A DNA stretch of 36,420 nt from Candidatus Merdinaster equi (GCA_018064935.1 JAGHUF010000025.1:1-36420); one strand, 5' to 3'; shown: positions 7,892 through 17,023, numbered from the stretch's first letter. Numbers and translations: made by a program. Notes: a model not told the origin generated them from the sequence alone.

Positions 7892-8827
7892 TTAGTGATG
7901 GCCACCACCACCGCCATGTGAATGACCTCCGGCAGAGAAATGAGAACCGCCTCCACCACCACCGCTGCTAGATGAAATCTTATGGTGTGATACATGAACA
8001 TTGATAAGAATATCGTTTGCTACATTTATCTGAGGTTTTCCAGAAGGAACATATGTCATACGGTTCGTTGTTTTTTTGCCCTTATTGGCTGCAATATTCT
8101 TAGCAAGGTAAATAAGTGCAACAACGATTGCTCCTAATATACAGAAAACAATCATTCCAGCTCCGTACTTGTTGAAGTCATTTCTGCCAAGCATATGGTC
8201 ACTTACATCATTTATGTAGCGAACATATGCACCATACGGATCATCATTGACAATATCATTAATATCATCGATTACGTCCTGGATATCGCTTCTTGAGAAA
8301 CGGCTCTGACATCTTCCTGATGTGCCAATCCAGTTATACGCATAGTTATAAACACTGTCAGATCTGTCCCAGTTATCAACAAGGATTACGCCATCACCGT
8401 TTGGATAATTATATCCATATGCTGATCCGCCATAGTACTCATCATAGAGATTATCAAAGAAATTATCGGCAAACACCTGAACATATTTGTCTTCCGTAAG
8501 ATTATAACTACCGCCATTATTTCTCTTGAGCAGATCCAGATATTCCAGTGCATAATCTCTAAGTGGCTGGTTCAGGGTGACGATTATGATATCGCATCCA
8601 ATCTGATCCTCTTTCTGTGCAATGAGATATCTAAGGCCATCTTCCTCGTCATCAGACAAAAGCCCGGCAAAGTCGTACACGCGCTCGGTTGGGCAATCAT
8701 AATTGCCTCTTGTATATCCTCCACCTTCTTTTTTACCTCCAATTGTAAACAGAAAGACGAGAAAAACAATAATCGTAACTCCGGTTAGAATGAGGAGGAC
8801 TTTGAATCTTTTAAAATATTCTTTCAT
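7892..8827 (-). CDS. TPM-domain membrane protein with Gly/His-rich tail
   Basis: A 311-residue protein. Residues 10-30 form a membrane anchor or uncleaved signal. A TPM domain (YgcG/Rv1476-like, about 48-190) follows, opening with ERVYDFAGLLSDDEE and containing CDIIIVTL and DGVILVDNWD. A second membrane segment lies at about 222-243, then a cytoplasmic or surface tail. The tail ends in 27 residues that are almost only Gly, Ser and His (six His). TPM domains have been linked to phosphatase activity and to photosystem and membrane protein maintenance; no substrate can be named. The tail could bind divalent metal. It starts 18 bases after the zinc-ribbon gene with a GGGGGATG box, so the two form one unit. 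Confidence 0.8.
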   Translation of the reverse strand: MKEYFKRFKVLLILTGVTIIVFLVFLFTIGGKKEGGGYTRGNYDCPTERVYDFAGLLSDDEEDGLRYLIAQKEDQIGCDIIIVTLNQPLRDYALEYLDLLKRNNGGSYNLTEDKYVQVFADNFFDNLYDEYYGGSAYGYNYPNGDGVILVDNWDRSDSVYNYAYNWIGTSGRCQSRFSRSDIQDVIDDINDIVNDDPYGAYVRYINDVSDHMLGRNDFNKYGAGMIVFCILGAIVVALIYLAKNIAANKGKKTTNRMTYVPSGKPQINVANDILINVHVSHHKISSSSGGGGGGSHFSAGGHSHGGGGGHH

Positions 8828-8845
8828 ATTTGTTCATCCCCCTTC

Positions 8846-9829
8846 CTAAAACATTCCCAGTATTCTGACAAGAAGACTTGCAATAATTGCAACTCCGCCG
8901 AATACTGTAGCCGTGTAGCCCCATGCCTTACCCACAGAAATAGGCATCTTACCAATAAGCTTGCCGCTCTGTCCATTTACATGGAACTGATACATCTTGC
9001 CACGATAGAAATATGAATAAATCCACACAGGAAGAAGTGCATAATGAGTCTTCTTGGGCATCAGAATCAGATTCCTGCGTTCAGGTATAATGCTGGTATA
9101 ACCTGGCATCGTACTCTTCAATATTTCCTCAGAATCATTTTCAGCCTTCGCATGTGCACGTGGCTCAAGCTCAGCTGCAGGCTTATTGTACTTTTCTCCA
9201 AAAAAGCCTGACATATACTTAGCCTTAAACTCTTCTAATGCTTTATAATCATATGGTTCAAGAAGATCCATAGTCTTATCGTCCATGGCATCGGACGCAT
9301 CAACAGGAATTCTCTCAAAATCAACAGAGATATCTCTCTCAAGACGGAAAGTCTTAGTCTCGGTATATTCTGTATCACCACTTCTCCATTTACGAATTTT
9401 CACTGCTCTTCCGGCCCAATCATAGTCCGAATGATAATCGTACATAAAGAATGGCACATACAGACCTTCCACATGATTCAACGCTGATTCAGCAAGGAAA
9501 TCACTCGGTGCAAAAGCGCGCTTTCCAAATTCCTCACGCAATTTATCAAGTGCAGCCTTTTTACCAAACTTAAAAGGAAGTATCAGGTGTGGTTCATAGT
9601 CTCCTGTAACTCTCTCGTCAAATACAATATAGTTGCCACAGCTGGTACATTTTCCGGCCGATGTATGTGTTCCTATCTGAACCGGAGCACCACATGCAGG
9701 ACAATTAGAAATATCCTTTTCTGGTACGATACTCTCACTGTCTTCGCTCGCACAGTAAGGGCAGTACATTTTCTGCCTATCTGGATCAAAAATTGATGTT
9801 CCACCGCAGTTCTTACACTGAAAAACCAT
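8846..9829 (-). CDS. Membrane-anchored double zinc-ribbon protein (TFIIB-type zinc ribbon family)
   Basis: A 327-residue protein. The first ribbon has C5-x2-C8 and C23-x2-C26; the second has C43-x2-C46 and C61-x2-C64. A long soluble middle section follows (LILPFKFGKKAALDKL, YVPFFMYDYH, a YALLPVWIYSYFYRGKMYQF strand pair, NGQSGKLIGKMP), and one membrane helix ends the protein (about 303-327). Such proteins are commonly labelled TFIIB-type zinc ribbon in Firmicutes; the name reflects the ribbon only, not transcription. It is coupled to the TPM protein downstream, so the two probably act together at the membrane, function unknown. The start has an AAAGGGG box. Confidence 0.75.
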   Translation of the reverse strand: MVFQCKNCGGTSIFDPDRQKMYCPYCASEDSESIVPEKDISNCPACGAPVQIGTHTSAGKCTSCGNYIVFDERVTGDYEPHLILPFKFGKKAALDKLREEFGKRAFAPSDFLAESALNHVEGLYVPFFMYDYHSDYDWAGRAVKIRKWRSGDTEYTETKTFRLERDISVDFERIPVDASDAMDDKTMDLLEPYDYKALEEFKAKYMSGFFGEKYNKPAAELEPRAHAKAENDSEEILKSTMPGYTSIIPERRNLILMPKKTHYALLPVWIYSYFYRGKMYQFHVNGQSGKLIGKMPISVGKAWGYTATVFGGVAIIASLLVRILGMF

Positions 9830-9934
9830 CTCAAACCCCTTTTTCGGTACACATTTTATGATTATTAGCGCTTAATTTTGCGCCTCACTACATGCACCAT
9901 TTTACTAATTATGATGCATTATTTCAATTCAAAA

Positions 9935-10957
9935 CTATTCTGTTTCGCCTTCATCTGCATTCAGAATACTCTCGATTTTGCCAATCTGAATCTTGAGAGC
10001 TTCAAGTTCAACACGCAGCTTATAGTGTTCATGCGCTGAAAGTGTCGAGGCCGCACTCTCACCGTCAGCCACCTGGCTACCGTTCTCACTGGCTGAACCT
10101 GACTCACCGGAGGCAGAAACTGTGCCTTTCTCGGTCTCTGAACTCATATCTGCTACTGGTGCGCTGGCAGCATCTTGGGAGATAATACCCTTCTTTGCTT
10201 TCCATTTTGCTTTTTTCTCAGCAGCCGCTGCAAGGTCTTCAGCTGCAATCTTATCAGTCGTCTCAGAAATGGTATTAACAACAATACCTACAACTACATT
10301 CATAACTATGAATGCTGAAATTATAACGAATGGTACAAAGTAAACCCATGCCCAGCTGTAAACTTCCATTACCGGTCTTGAAATTCCCATTGACCAGCTC
10401 TCGAGTGTCATGACCTGGAACAAGGTATATAAACTTTTTCCAATGTTGCCAAACCAGTCTGGAAAAGCACTTCCAAACAAGGTGGTTCCAAGAATTGCGA
10501 AAATGTAGAAATCAAGGAGCAACAGCAGTCCGGTCCACAATATTCCCGGAATTGAATCAAAAATAGATGTAACTATTATTCGAAGTTTCCTAAAGCCAGA
10601 AACCATCCTCAGCGCACGAAGCGATTTGAAAGTCTTGAACACCTTAAGTATTCTTACTGCTCTTATAGCAGAGAAGAACTGGAGGTTTGGAATCAGGCAA
10701 ATAACAATGATTAGAAAATCAAAGATATTCCATGGGTCTTTGAGAAAATTCTTATTGTAAGCGATAACTTTAAGAATCAGCTCTATTACAAATATTCCAA
10801 GGCAAACATAATCAAGTATGTTGATTACATTACCTGCCGGGCCCGCCATAATACCGTCAGAGGTAGCAACGCCCATCAAAATGGAGTTAAAAACAATCAC
10901 AAATAATATTGTGTTTTGAAATAATTTTCCTTCAACAAATGATTTGATTTTATTCAT
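9935..10957 (-). CDS. Bacterial voltage-gated sodium channel (NaChBac/NavAb family)
   Basis: A 340-residue six-helix channel subunit, expected to form a tetramer. S1-S3 cover about 14-92 (conserved Asn24, Glu59, Asp80). S4 carries seven basic residues at exact three-residue steps: R99, R102, K105, K108, K111, R114, R117. The pore helix and filter read TLESWSM (184-190), identical to the NavAb filter and diagnostic for Na+ selectivity. S6 is about 203-231. The tail is unusual: an Ala/Lys-rich helix (232-258), a 50-residue Ser/Gly/Glu/Ala-rich linker, then a coiled coil ending near the C-terminus (LRVELEALKIQIGKIESIL) like the tetramerising bundle of NaChBac. It follows two unknown genes but has its own probable promoter. 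The physiological role in an anaerobe is unknown. Confidence 0.92.
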   Translation of the reverse strand: MNKIKSFVEGKLFQNTILFVIVFNSILMGVATSDGIMAGPAGNVINILDYVCLGIFVIELILKVIAYNKNFLKDPWNIFDFLIIVICLIPNLQFFSAIRAVRILKVFKTFKSLRALRMVSGFRKLRIIVTSIFDSIPGILWTGLLLLLDFYIFAILGTTLFGSAFPDWFGNIGKSLYTLFQVMTLESWSMGISRPVMEVYSWAWVYFVPFVIISAFIVMNVVVGIVVNTISETTDKIAAEDLAAAAEKKAKWKAKKGIISQDAASAPVADMSSETEKGTVSASGESGSASENGSQVADGESAASTLSAHEHYKLRVELEALKIQIGKIESILNADEGETE

Positions 10958-10975
10958 ATTCTCTACATCTTTCTG

Positions 10976-11003
10976 TTTATATCATTTGAATAACTTTTGT
11001 CAT
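10976..11003 (-). promoter_or_regulatory. Probable promoter for the sodium channel gene
   Basis: Minus-strand ATGACA (10998-11003), 16-base spacer, extended -10 TGA-TATAAA (-10 at 10976-10981), about 18 bases upstream of the start codon. It begins right after the hairpin that follows the previous gene. Weak -35, so moderate confidence. Confidence 0.5.
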
Positions 11004-11006
11004 GAA

Positions 11007-11033
11007 GAAAGAGTGGTATTGAACCACTCTTTC
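11007..11033 (-). terminator. Hairpin after the 267-residue membrane protein gene
   Basis: GAAAGAGTGGT pairs perfectly with ACCACTCTTTC around a five-base loop. The following bases (TTCATGAC) are only weakly T-rich, so it may be a leaky terminator or an RNA-protecting hairpin. Confidence 0.6.
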
Positions 11034-11074
11034 ACATTCACTGACAACTATACTCTACTACGCAATGCCTGGAA

Positions 11075-11878
11075 TTAGTGTACAAAGAAACTTCCGAAAT
11101 TAAATCCAGTTGGCATAGGGATTGTAAACATATATACAGTTGCGAGTAAGAAGCAAACAATAGCTGCACATGTAACAAGTGTTCTTCCTGGCAGCTTCTT
11201 AAATGTTCCTGCAATACCAAGAAGGAATAATACAACTGAATAGAACACAGTTACAAGATTAAATGAATCGCCTCTCTGATTGTCACTCTTACCTTCTTCA
11301 AGCTTGGCATTTGACTCGCTCAGAATACCAAGTGCTTCTGAATAATATTCATCAACAAACTCACTGTCATTAAATGGTGAAACATCAGCAACACCGCTGT
11401 TGTTGTATAACCAGTCAATTGCAAAATCAGCCTTGTCACCAGCATTAGCAGCTGCCTCACAGTCAAATCCTATTGCCTCGGCAAAATACTGCTTATCCTC
11501 AGTAAAATTATCAACGCAGGTATAATACAATTTGTATGCTGCAAGAGACTTCTGATCAAGATACTTGTCTTCATTCTCTGGGTCATCAGCGATACATGCA
11601 TCTGCATAGAGAATCTCCAGCTGATATTCTGAAATCTCATTCCAGGTAAGCATATCCTGCATGAGTTTCATTTCAGCATCATTGTATACTGAATTACCTT
11701 CAGATGATAAATTGTTACTTACTGCATAATTAGTTGCCTGATTACCACCGTGAAGTGATCCAATCCAACCTGCCCAAGCTGTAAGAAAAGCTGTAACTGC
11801 AAGGAAAATTGCAATAATCAGTTCGAGCTTGTCTTCTGACAGTTTGAAAGCCTTTTTCTCTTTTACTTGTTCTTCCAT
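11075..11878 (-). CDS. Unknown three-helix membrane protein
   Basis: A 267-residue protein I do not recognise. An acidic and basic start is followed by a membrane helix at about 19-43 (LELIIAIFLAVTAFLTAWAG), then a mostly acidic, helical domain of about 150 residues (NYAVSNNLSSEGN through ESNAKLEEGK) with several Tyr, Asp and Glu and three Cys. Two more membrane helices lie near 204-224 and 231-255. The layout (one helix, large soluble loop, two helices) is like DUF4337-type proteins. The start has an AAGGATGAGG site. It lies 27 bases after the 122-residue gene, so the two are co-transcribed; a hairpin separates it from the sodium channel gene. Confidence 0.7.
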   Translation of the reverse strand: MEEQVKEKKAFKLSEDKLELIIAIFLAVTAFLTAWAGWIGSLHGGNQATNYAVSNNLSSEGNSVYNDAEMKLMQDMLTWNEISEYQLEILYADACIADDPENEDKYLDQKSLAAYKLYYTCVDNFTEDKQYFAEAIGFDCEAAANAGDKADFAIDWLYNNSGVADVSPFNDSEFVDEYYSEALGILSESNAKLEEGKSDNQRGDSFNLVTVFYSVVLFLLGIAGTFKKLPGRTLVTCAAIVCFLLATVYMFTIPMPTGFNFGSFFVH

Positions 11879-11905
11879 TTTTACCTCATCCTTCTTGAAT
11901 TGATT

Positions 11906-12274
11906 TTATAAATTAAGAGCCTCAATCTCCTGTGCTGTGACCTCTACCATTTTCTCAGCTTCTTTGGCATTCTTACCGAAAACACCACTCATCCCACTAA
12001 TTCCATCTGTAACATGATCAAGTAGGGCATTCTTAGCTGCATTTCCAACGCCTGCAATCTCCTGCTTCTGAATTGAGAGCTTTCCTTTTCCGCCCTTCAT
12101 AACCCAAACCTGATTGTTTCTGTCAACAGGCGGAAAAGTAATTATATTGGCAAAACCATGTTTTGTAAGCGAAGGCACACCGGCAGTGAACTGCTTATCC
12201 TTTATTGCCTCATATAATTCCTCGATGGTATAGTCTCTAGACAACTTCACAGACTTAATCTTAATCCCAAACAT
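11906..12274 (-). CDS. Unknown 122-residue protein
   Basis: No family recognised. It is soluble with no signal peptide. The N-terminal half looks alpha/beta (KSVKLSRDYTIEELYEAIKD, FANIITFPPV, NQVWVMKGGKGKLSIQKQ) and the C-terminal half is helical, containing NAAKNALLDHV and ending EVTAQEIEALNL. A strong AAGGAGGA box precedes the start. It heads a short run with the three-helix membrane protein and possibly the sodium channel. No clear promoter could be placed upstream in 12275-12368. Confidence 0.7.
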   Translation of the reverse strand: MFGIKIKSVKLSRDYTIEELYEAIKDKQFTAGVPSLTKHGFANIITFPPVDRNNQVWVMKGGKGKLSIQKQEIAGVGNAAKNALLDHVTDGISGMSGVFGKNAKEAEKMVEVTAQEIEALNL

Positions 12275-12368
12275 TATAATATCCTCCTTCGAATTTGTGT
12301 AGTGAAAATTTCAACGTATCACCAAATAAAGACGTTATTAGCTGTCACAAGTAGTTCAAAAAATATTG

Positions 12369-12374
12369 TATAAT
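12369..12374 (+). promoter_or_regulatory. Probable -10 element for the GH2 gene
   Basis: A perfect TATAAT about 85 bases upstream of the start codon. No good -35 lies at the expected distance (CACAAG), so an activator may be needed. The rest of 12275-12459 is AT-rich with no recognised operator. Confidence 0.5.
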
Positions 12375-12459
12375 ACATAAATGGGGAATCATTTGGACTA
12401 ATTCTTTTTTTCCAAAATCTAAAAAACACAGGTTTAATTCGTGAAAAAGGAGTATTACG

Positions 12460-15400
12460 ATGGCAAAACACATAGATTTAAGCGGAGAATGGTTATTTCA
12501 CCTTGATGCAGATAAAAAAGGGCTTGAAAATCATTATGAATCATCTGCTTCGTTGTTTGATGACACTATCACGCTTCCCGGTACTACCTCCGAGCAAAAA
12601 AAAGGACGCCCCAACACTGCACGTGAAACAGGCTACCTTACTGAGGTGTACAAATTCGAGGGATACGCTTGGTATCAGAAGCAGCTCGACCTCTCAGACC
12701 TACTTAGTGAGGATTTCTTCGCAGCAACAGAGTCATCGCACTCCAAATATCATATTCAACTGACACTTGAAAGAACCAGAATCACTACTGTATTTGTTGA
12801 CGGCACAATCGCCGGCACACAGGATTCTCTCATATGCAGTCATGTCTATGATCTAACTCCATATATCACAAATACTACTCCTGTCATAACCATAATGGTT
12901 TCAAATGTAGATTACCCAACAGGTGGAGGTCATCTGACAAGTCCAGATACCCAGACAAACTGGAACGGAATTCTTGGAGATATCCGCCTGTCTATTTATG
13001 ATACTATCCACATCAATCAGATCAAAACGCAGGTCGATTATGATTCACGAATGCTGACCGCCACAATGATTGCCACAAATCATTCTGAATGTGATTTTAC
13101 TGGATATCTGAATTCAAGATGCATTCCTGTAACAATCGATAATTACAATACAGAATTAAATTCATCCGAACTAATATCATTAATTGACAACGAAGCCGTC
13201 ACTCTGGTTCCCGGAGAAAATGAAGTAACCTTCACGACCACTCTCCCCGACTCATTGTCGGATTGGGACGAATACAACCCCAGCGTAATCAGATTGTCGG
13301 CCAGCATATCCTCAAACTGTGCACTGCCAGATAACTGTGCCCAGTCTGGAAATACATCTACATGCTCTGCTTCATCAGATTGTCCCAAAGAATGCAGCAG
13401 TGAAATTGTATCTGTATCTGACTCCATCAGCACATGGTTTGGAATCCGCAAGTTTGAAGCCAGGGATATGCACTTCTATATCAATGACAGAAGGACCTTC
13501 TTAAGAGGTAAGCATGACGGCATGATTTTCCCTCTGACAGGCTATGCTCCAATGGATGTCGACAGCTGGATTAAAGTCATGAAAACAGCAAAACGCTATG
13601 GCATAAATCATTATCGGTGCCACACCTGCTGTCCACCTGAGGCGGCTTTCCTTGCCGCAGACCTGCTCGGAATATACTACCAGCCTGAACTTCCTTTCTG
13701 GGGTTCTTTCTACGCTGAAACAGATGCCGAATATGAAGACCATCGCGTCTCTCAGGATTATCTGACTCAGGAAGGCTACAGACTCCTCGATCAGTTTGGC
13801 AATCACCCTTCCTTTGTAATGATGAGTATGGGCAATGAACTGTGGGGAAGCCCTGAAGCGATAAATGTTCTTGTAGAGAATTACAAAAAATACGACAGCC
13901 GACATCTATATACGCAGGGTTCAAACAACTTCCAGTGGATGCCCAATATTCAATCAGGAGATGACTTCTTCTCGGGTGTACGTTTCTCAAAGCCAAGACA
14001 AATTCGTGGTTCATACGCGCAGTGCGATGAGCCTCTTGGTCATGTACAAACGCAAAAACCAGGTACACTAACCAGCTATGAAGCTGCTATTTTCCCTTTT
14101 GCGGAATCTGCAGTTTCCTCCACAGCAATCCCGGGCAGCGCGAACTCAGAAGATGCCATTACAACCGGCTCTAGTTCCACAGTCTCTTCTGCCGGTGCCT
14201 CTTCAGTCTCTGAATCATTAACTGACGGCGACACTATCCAGATTCAGTACGGAACAGGTGTAAAAGAAGTCAAAAAAACGCAAGAGGACGCATTCATTCC
14301 CAACATACCCGTTGTATCGCACGAAATTGGCCAATATGAGACCTATCCCAATTATAACGAAACCTCCAAATATACCGGCGTATTGCAGGCAAGAAATTTT
14401 GAGATATTCAAGGAACGCTTAGCTGATGCCGGACTAGCCGATTTAGCTATGGAATATCATAAGAATTCAGGCGCACTGGCTGTTGCATGCTACAAAGATG
14501 AATTAGAAACTGCCCTTCGCACTCCTTCAATGGCTGGAATTCAAATTCTTGACATCCAGGACTTTTCCGGGCAGGGAACTGCACTAGTTGGAATACTGGA
14601 TGCTTTCATGGACAATAAAGGATTAGTTACCCCTATGAAATGGCGCCAGTTCTGTTCAGATGCTGTGGCTCAGCTCGGATTCAGTTCATACATATTAGAA
14701 TCTGGTGCGACTCTCACTCTCACACCATCTGTATCCTGGTACAGACAGACCGCACCTGGCAAATCCAAATTGAGATTATTTTTTGATGACGCAATGAAAA
14801 CCTGCACAGGAACTTGTGGAAATCTCAAATGCCGTAAACCCTGCACTGAAATTGATATAGAAATAAATGAAAATGGTGTTCATATATATGATGCTATAAC
14901 ATTAAATGTCCCTGATGTCGAAGTTCCCTCAATCTACAATCTTGCAATCAACATTGACGGAACCGACGTCACGAATTCGTACGAGATGTGGGTGTACCCC
15001 ACAGCCTGCAACTGCGATATGTCTGTGCTCGTACCTACAGTTAGCGAAGCCGTTGACAGGTCCAACAGAGGACTTGCTTCAGTTGTATGTTTAACAAAGG
15101 ATAAAAATATCAATTCGATTGAAGGAACATATGCGACCGACTTCTGGTGCTATCCCATGTTCAGATCCATAAGCGAATCAATGAACAAGAAAACACCAAT
15201 TGGCACTATGGGATTGTTGATTAAGGATGACCATCCCGCTCTGAACAGTTTCCTCACCAGAACCTATTCAACACCACAGTGGTTTGATGCCGTTATGAAT
15301 GGCTCTTCTACCATATTGGATGAAACAGAGATCAAACCGATTGCTCAGATGATTGATAACTTCGAGCGCAACCATAAGCTTGGATTTATATATGAATTCA

Positions 15401-15597
15401 TCCCTGAAGGCGGCTCAGCTCCAATCCTCATGTGCTGTTCACCACTTGATAAGCTCGCAGAAAGCGGAAGTATAGAATGTGCCTGGTTACTCAAGAGCAT
15501 GTGCGATTATGTTGCCGAAATAAATAAAAAAGGCGACATGGCACACGCCAATATCGCCTCATTATCTGTTGAACTAATCAAGAAACTATTTTACTAA
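12460..15597 (+). CDS. Glycoside hydrolase family 2 enzyme, cytoplasmic
   Basis: A 1045-residue retaining glycosidase with GH2 layout. A sugar-binding jelly-roll opens it (IDLSGEWLFHLD), an Ig-like domain runs to about 330, and the catalytic TIM barrel starts near FLRGKHDG (about 350). The acid/base is E460 (SMGNELWGS) and the likely nucleophile E622 (PVVSHEIGQY). There is no signal peptide, so it acts on imported oligosaccharide; the substrate cannot be named from sequence. Three insertions stand out: a Cys-rich stretch at 287-312 (five Cys), a Ser/Thr/Ala-rich low-complexity stretch at 550-591 between the two catalytic Glu, and a Cys cluster at 782-795 (C-x3-C-x4-C-x3-C). The start has an AAAAAGGAG box. 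Its stop overlaps the end of the convergent MATE gene by 12 bases. Confidence 0.9.
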   Translation: MAKHIDLSGEWLFHLDADKKGLENHYESSASLFDDTITLPGTTSEQKKGRPNTARETGYLTEVYKFEGYAWYQKQLDLSDLLSEDFFAATESSHSKYHIQLTLERTRITTVFVDGTIAGTQDSLICSHVYDLTPYITNTTPVITIMVSNVDYPTGGGHLTSPDTQTNWNGILGDIRLSIYDTIHINQIKTQVDYDSRMLTATMIATNHSECDFTGYLNSRCIPVTIDNYNTELNSSELISLIDNEAVTLVPGENEVTFTTTLPDSLSDWDEYNPSVIRLSASISSNCALPDNCAQSGNTSTCSASSDCPKECSSEIVSVSDSISTWFGIRKFEARDMHFYINDRRTFLRGKHDGMIFPLTGYAPMDVDSWIKVMKTAKRYGINHYRCHTCCPPEAAFLAADLLGIYYQPELPFWGSFYAETDAEYEDHRVSQDYLTQEGYRLLDQFGNHPSFVMMSMGNELWGSPEAINVLVENYKKYDSRHLYTQGSNNFQWMPNIQSGDDFFSGVRFSKPRQIRGSYAQCDEPLGHVQTQKPGTLTSYEAAIFPFAESAVSSTAIPGSANSEDAITTGSSSTVSSAGASSVSESLTDGDTIQIQYGTGVKEVKKTQEDAFIPNIPVVSHEIGQYETYPNYNETSKYTGVLQARNFEIFKERLADAGLADLAMEYHKNSGALAVACYKDELETALRTPSMAGIQILDIQDFSGQGTALVGILDAFMDNKGLVTPMKWRQFCSDAVAQLGFSSYILESGATLTLTPSVSWYRQTAPGKSKLRLFFDDAMKTCTGTCGNLKCRKPCTEIDIEINENGVHIYDAITLNVPDVEVPSIYNLAINIDGTDVTNSYEMWVYPTACNCDMSVLVPTVSEAVDRSNRGLASVVCLTKDKNINSIEGTYATDFWCYPMFRSISESMNKKTPIGTMGLLIKDDHPALNSFLTRTYSTPQWFDAVMNGSSTILDETEIKPIAQMIDNFERNHKLGFIYEFIPEGGSAPILMCCSPLDKLAESGSIECAWLLKSMCDYVAEINKKGDMAHANIASLSVELIKKLFY

Positions 15598-16965
15598 AAT
15601 CATCCTTGCAGGAAGCTTTTTCCTATAGACAATTGTAAATATAAGTATATGTACGCAGAGTGTCACAAACCAGCTAATCGGATATGACAGATACAGGCAC
15701 TCCTGCGTATGGATTAGGCTAAAAATAGTTGCAATATATACAAGTCTAAGTCCACATGCTCCCAATATTGATACAATCATTGGTGCGATTGAATAGCCTA
15801 CACCTCGCAATGCTCCAACCATTGTATCCATCATTCCACACAGGCAGTATATTGTACAGATATACTGTAATCTCACATATCCATAATCAACAACCAAACG
15901 GCTTTGCGAATATATTTCCAGAAGTGGTCTTCCAAATACAACCATGAGATTACCAAGCACAAGACCTACAATGGTAACCATAGTCATACACAGAATTGTT
16001 ACTTTTAAAACTCTCTTCCTGTCTCCAGCACCATAATTCTGCCCAACGAAAGTAATCGCCGTCTGGTGGAATGAATTCATTGCAATATAAACGAATCCTT
16101 CAAGGTTAGACGCTGCCGCATTACCTGCAACAACAAGCTTGCCAAATGAATTCACAGATGACTGAATAACAACATTAGACAATGAGAATACAGTTCCCTG
16201 TAGTCCTGCGGGCAGTCCGATTTTAATTATTCTCAGAAGTATCTGCTTATCTATTTTGAGAAGCTTAACAGAGAAATGTAATTCCTCTTTTTCCCATATA
16301 AGGCATATCATAATCATAGCTGCAGACATATATTGAGAGATAACTGTTGCCCAGCCAACACCTTCTACGCCCATCTGGAAAACAATTACAAACAGGAGGT
16401 TTAATCCAACATTAACAACTCCTGCTGCAGTCAGAAAATACAGCGGTCTCTTGGTATCACCCGATGCACGAAGTATGGCAGCCCCAAAGTTGTATACCAT
16501 CATTGCTGGCATTCCAAGGAAATATATACGAAGGTAAATCGTTGCAAGTCCAAGGACATCCGCAGGGGTTGACATAAGTATTAGCAAATCATCTGCAAAT
16601 AGCACACCTATAAGTGTCATAAACAATCCACAAATGACTGCAACCATTATTCCAGTATGAACCGCGGCTGGAATTCTACTTCTATTATTTGACCCATAGA
16701 AATGCGCAACTACAACATTCACACCTACGGACAAACCAATAAACAGATTGGTCAGCAGGTTAATAAGTGCTCCGGTTGAACCTACTGCAGCAAGCGACTC
16801 ATCTCCAGCAAATCTTCCAACAACTACTACATCCGCCGCATTAAACAATAGCTGAAGAATTCCTGAAAGCATAACAGGAATGACAAAAATGATAAGCTTG
16901 CCGAGCAGTTTACCATGGATCATATCCATTTCTTTTTTACTTTTTTGTGCATTTATATTTTTCAT
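15586..16965 (-). CDS. MATE-family multidrug/metabolite efflux transporter
   Basis: About 459 residues with twelve predicted membrane helices in two related halves. It has MATE signatures such as FNAADVVVVGRFAG, AAILRASGDTKRPLYF and, in the second half, FVGQNYGAGDRKRV and GALRGVGYS. Members use a Na+ or H+ gradient to expel cationic drugs or metabolites; the substrate is unknown. The start is uncertain: a TTG at 16980, the ATG at 16965 and a later ATG at 16929 are all in frame, and none has a strong ribosome site. A promoter-like TTGACT sits close enough that the later ATG is possible. It lies behind glyS with only 58 bases between and converges on the GH2 gene, overlapping its end. Confidence 0.9.
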   Translation of the reverse strand: MKNINAQKSKKEMDMIHGKLLGKLIIFVIPVMLSGILQLLFNAADVVVVGRFAGDESLAAVGSTGALINLLTNLFIGLSVGVNVVVAHFYGSNNRSRIPAAVHTGIMVAVICGLFMTLIGVLFADDLLILMSTPADVLGLATIYLRIYFLGMPAMMVYNFGAAILRASGDTKRPLYFLTAAGVVNVGLNLLFVIVFQMGVEGVGWATVISQYMSAAMIMICLIWEKEELHFSVKLLKIDKQILLRIIKIGLPAGLQGTVFSLSNVVIQSSVNSFGKLVVAGNAAASNLEGFVYIAMNSFHQTAITFVGQNYGAGDRKRVLKVTILCMTMVTIVGLVLGNLMVVFGRPLLEIYSQSRLVVDYGYVRLQYICTIYCLCGMMDTMVGALRGVGYSIAPMIVSILGACGLRLVYIATIFSLIHTQECLYLSYPISWFVTLCVHILIFTIVYRKKLPARMILVK

Positions 16966-17023
16966 ATCTTGTAAAATCAATCAAGTCAATGCACTTAAAT
17001 AACAATAGTTTCAATTGATAATA

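Noticed and set aside
13501-14068. Long open frames antisense to the GH2 gene (134 and 163 codons)
   Set aside because: No ribosome site or family motif; they lie fully inside a well-supported GH2 gene.
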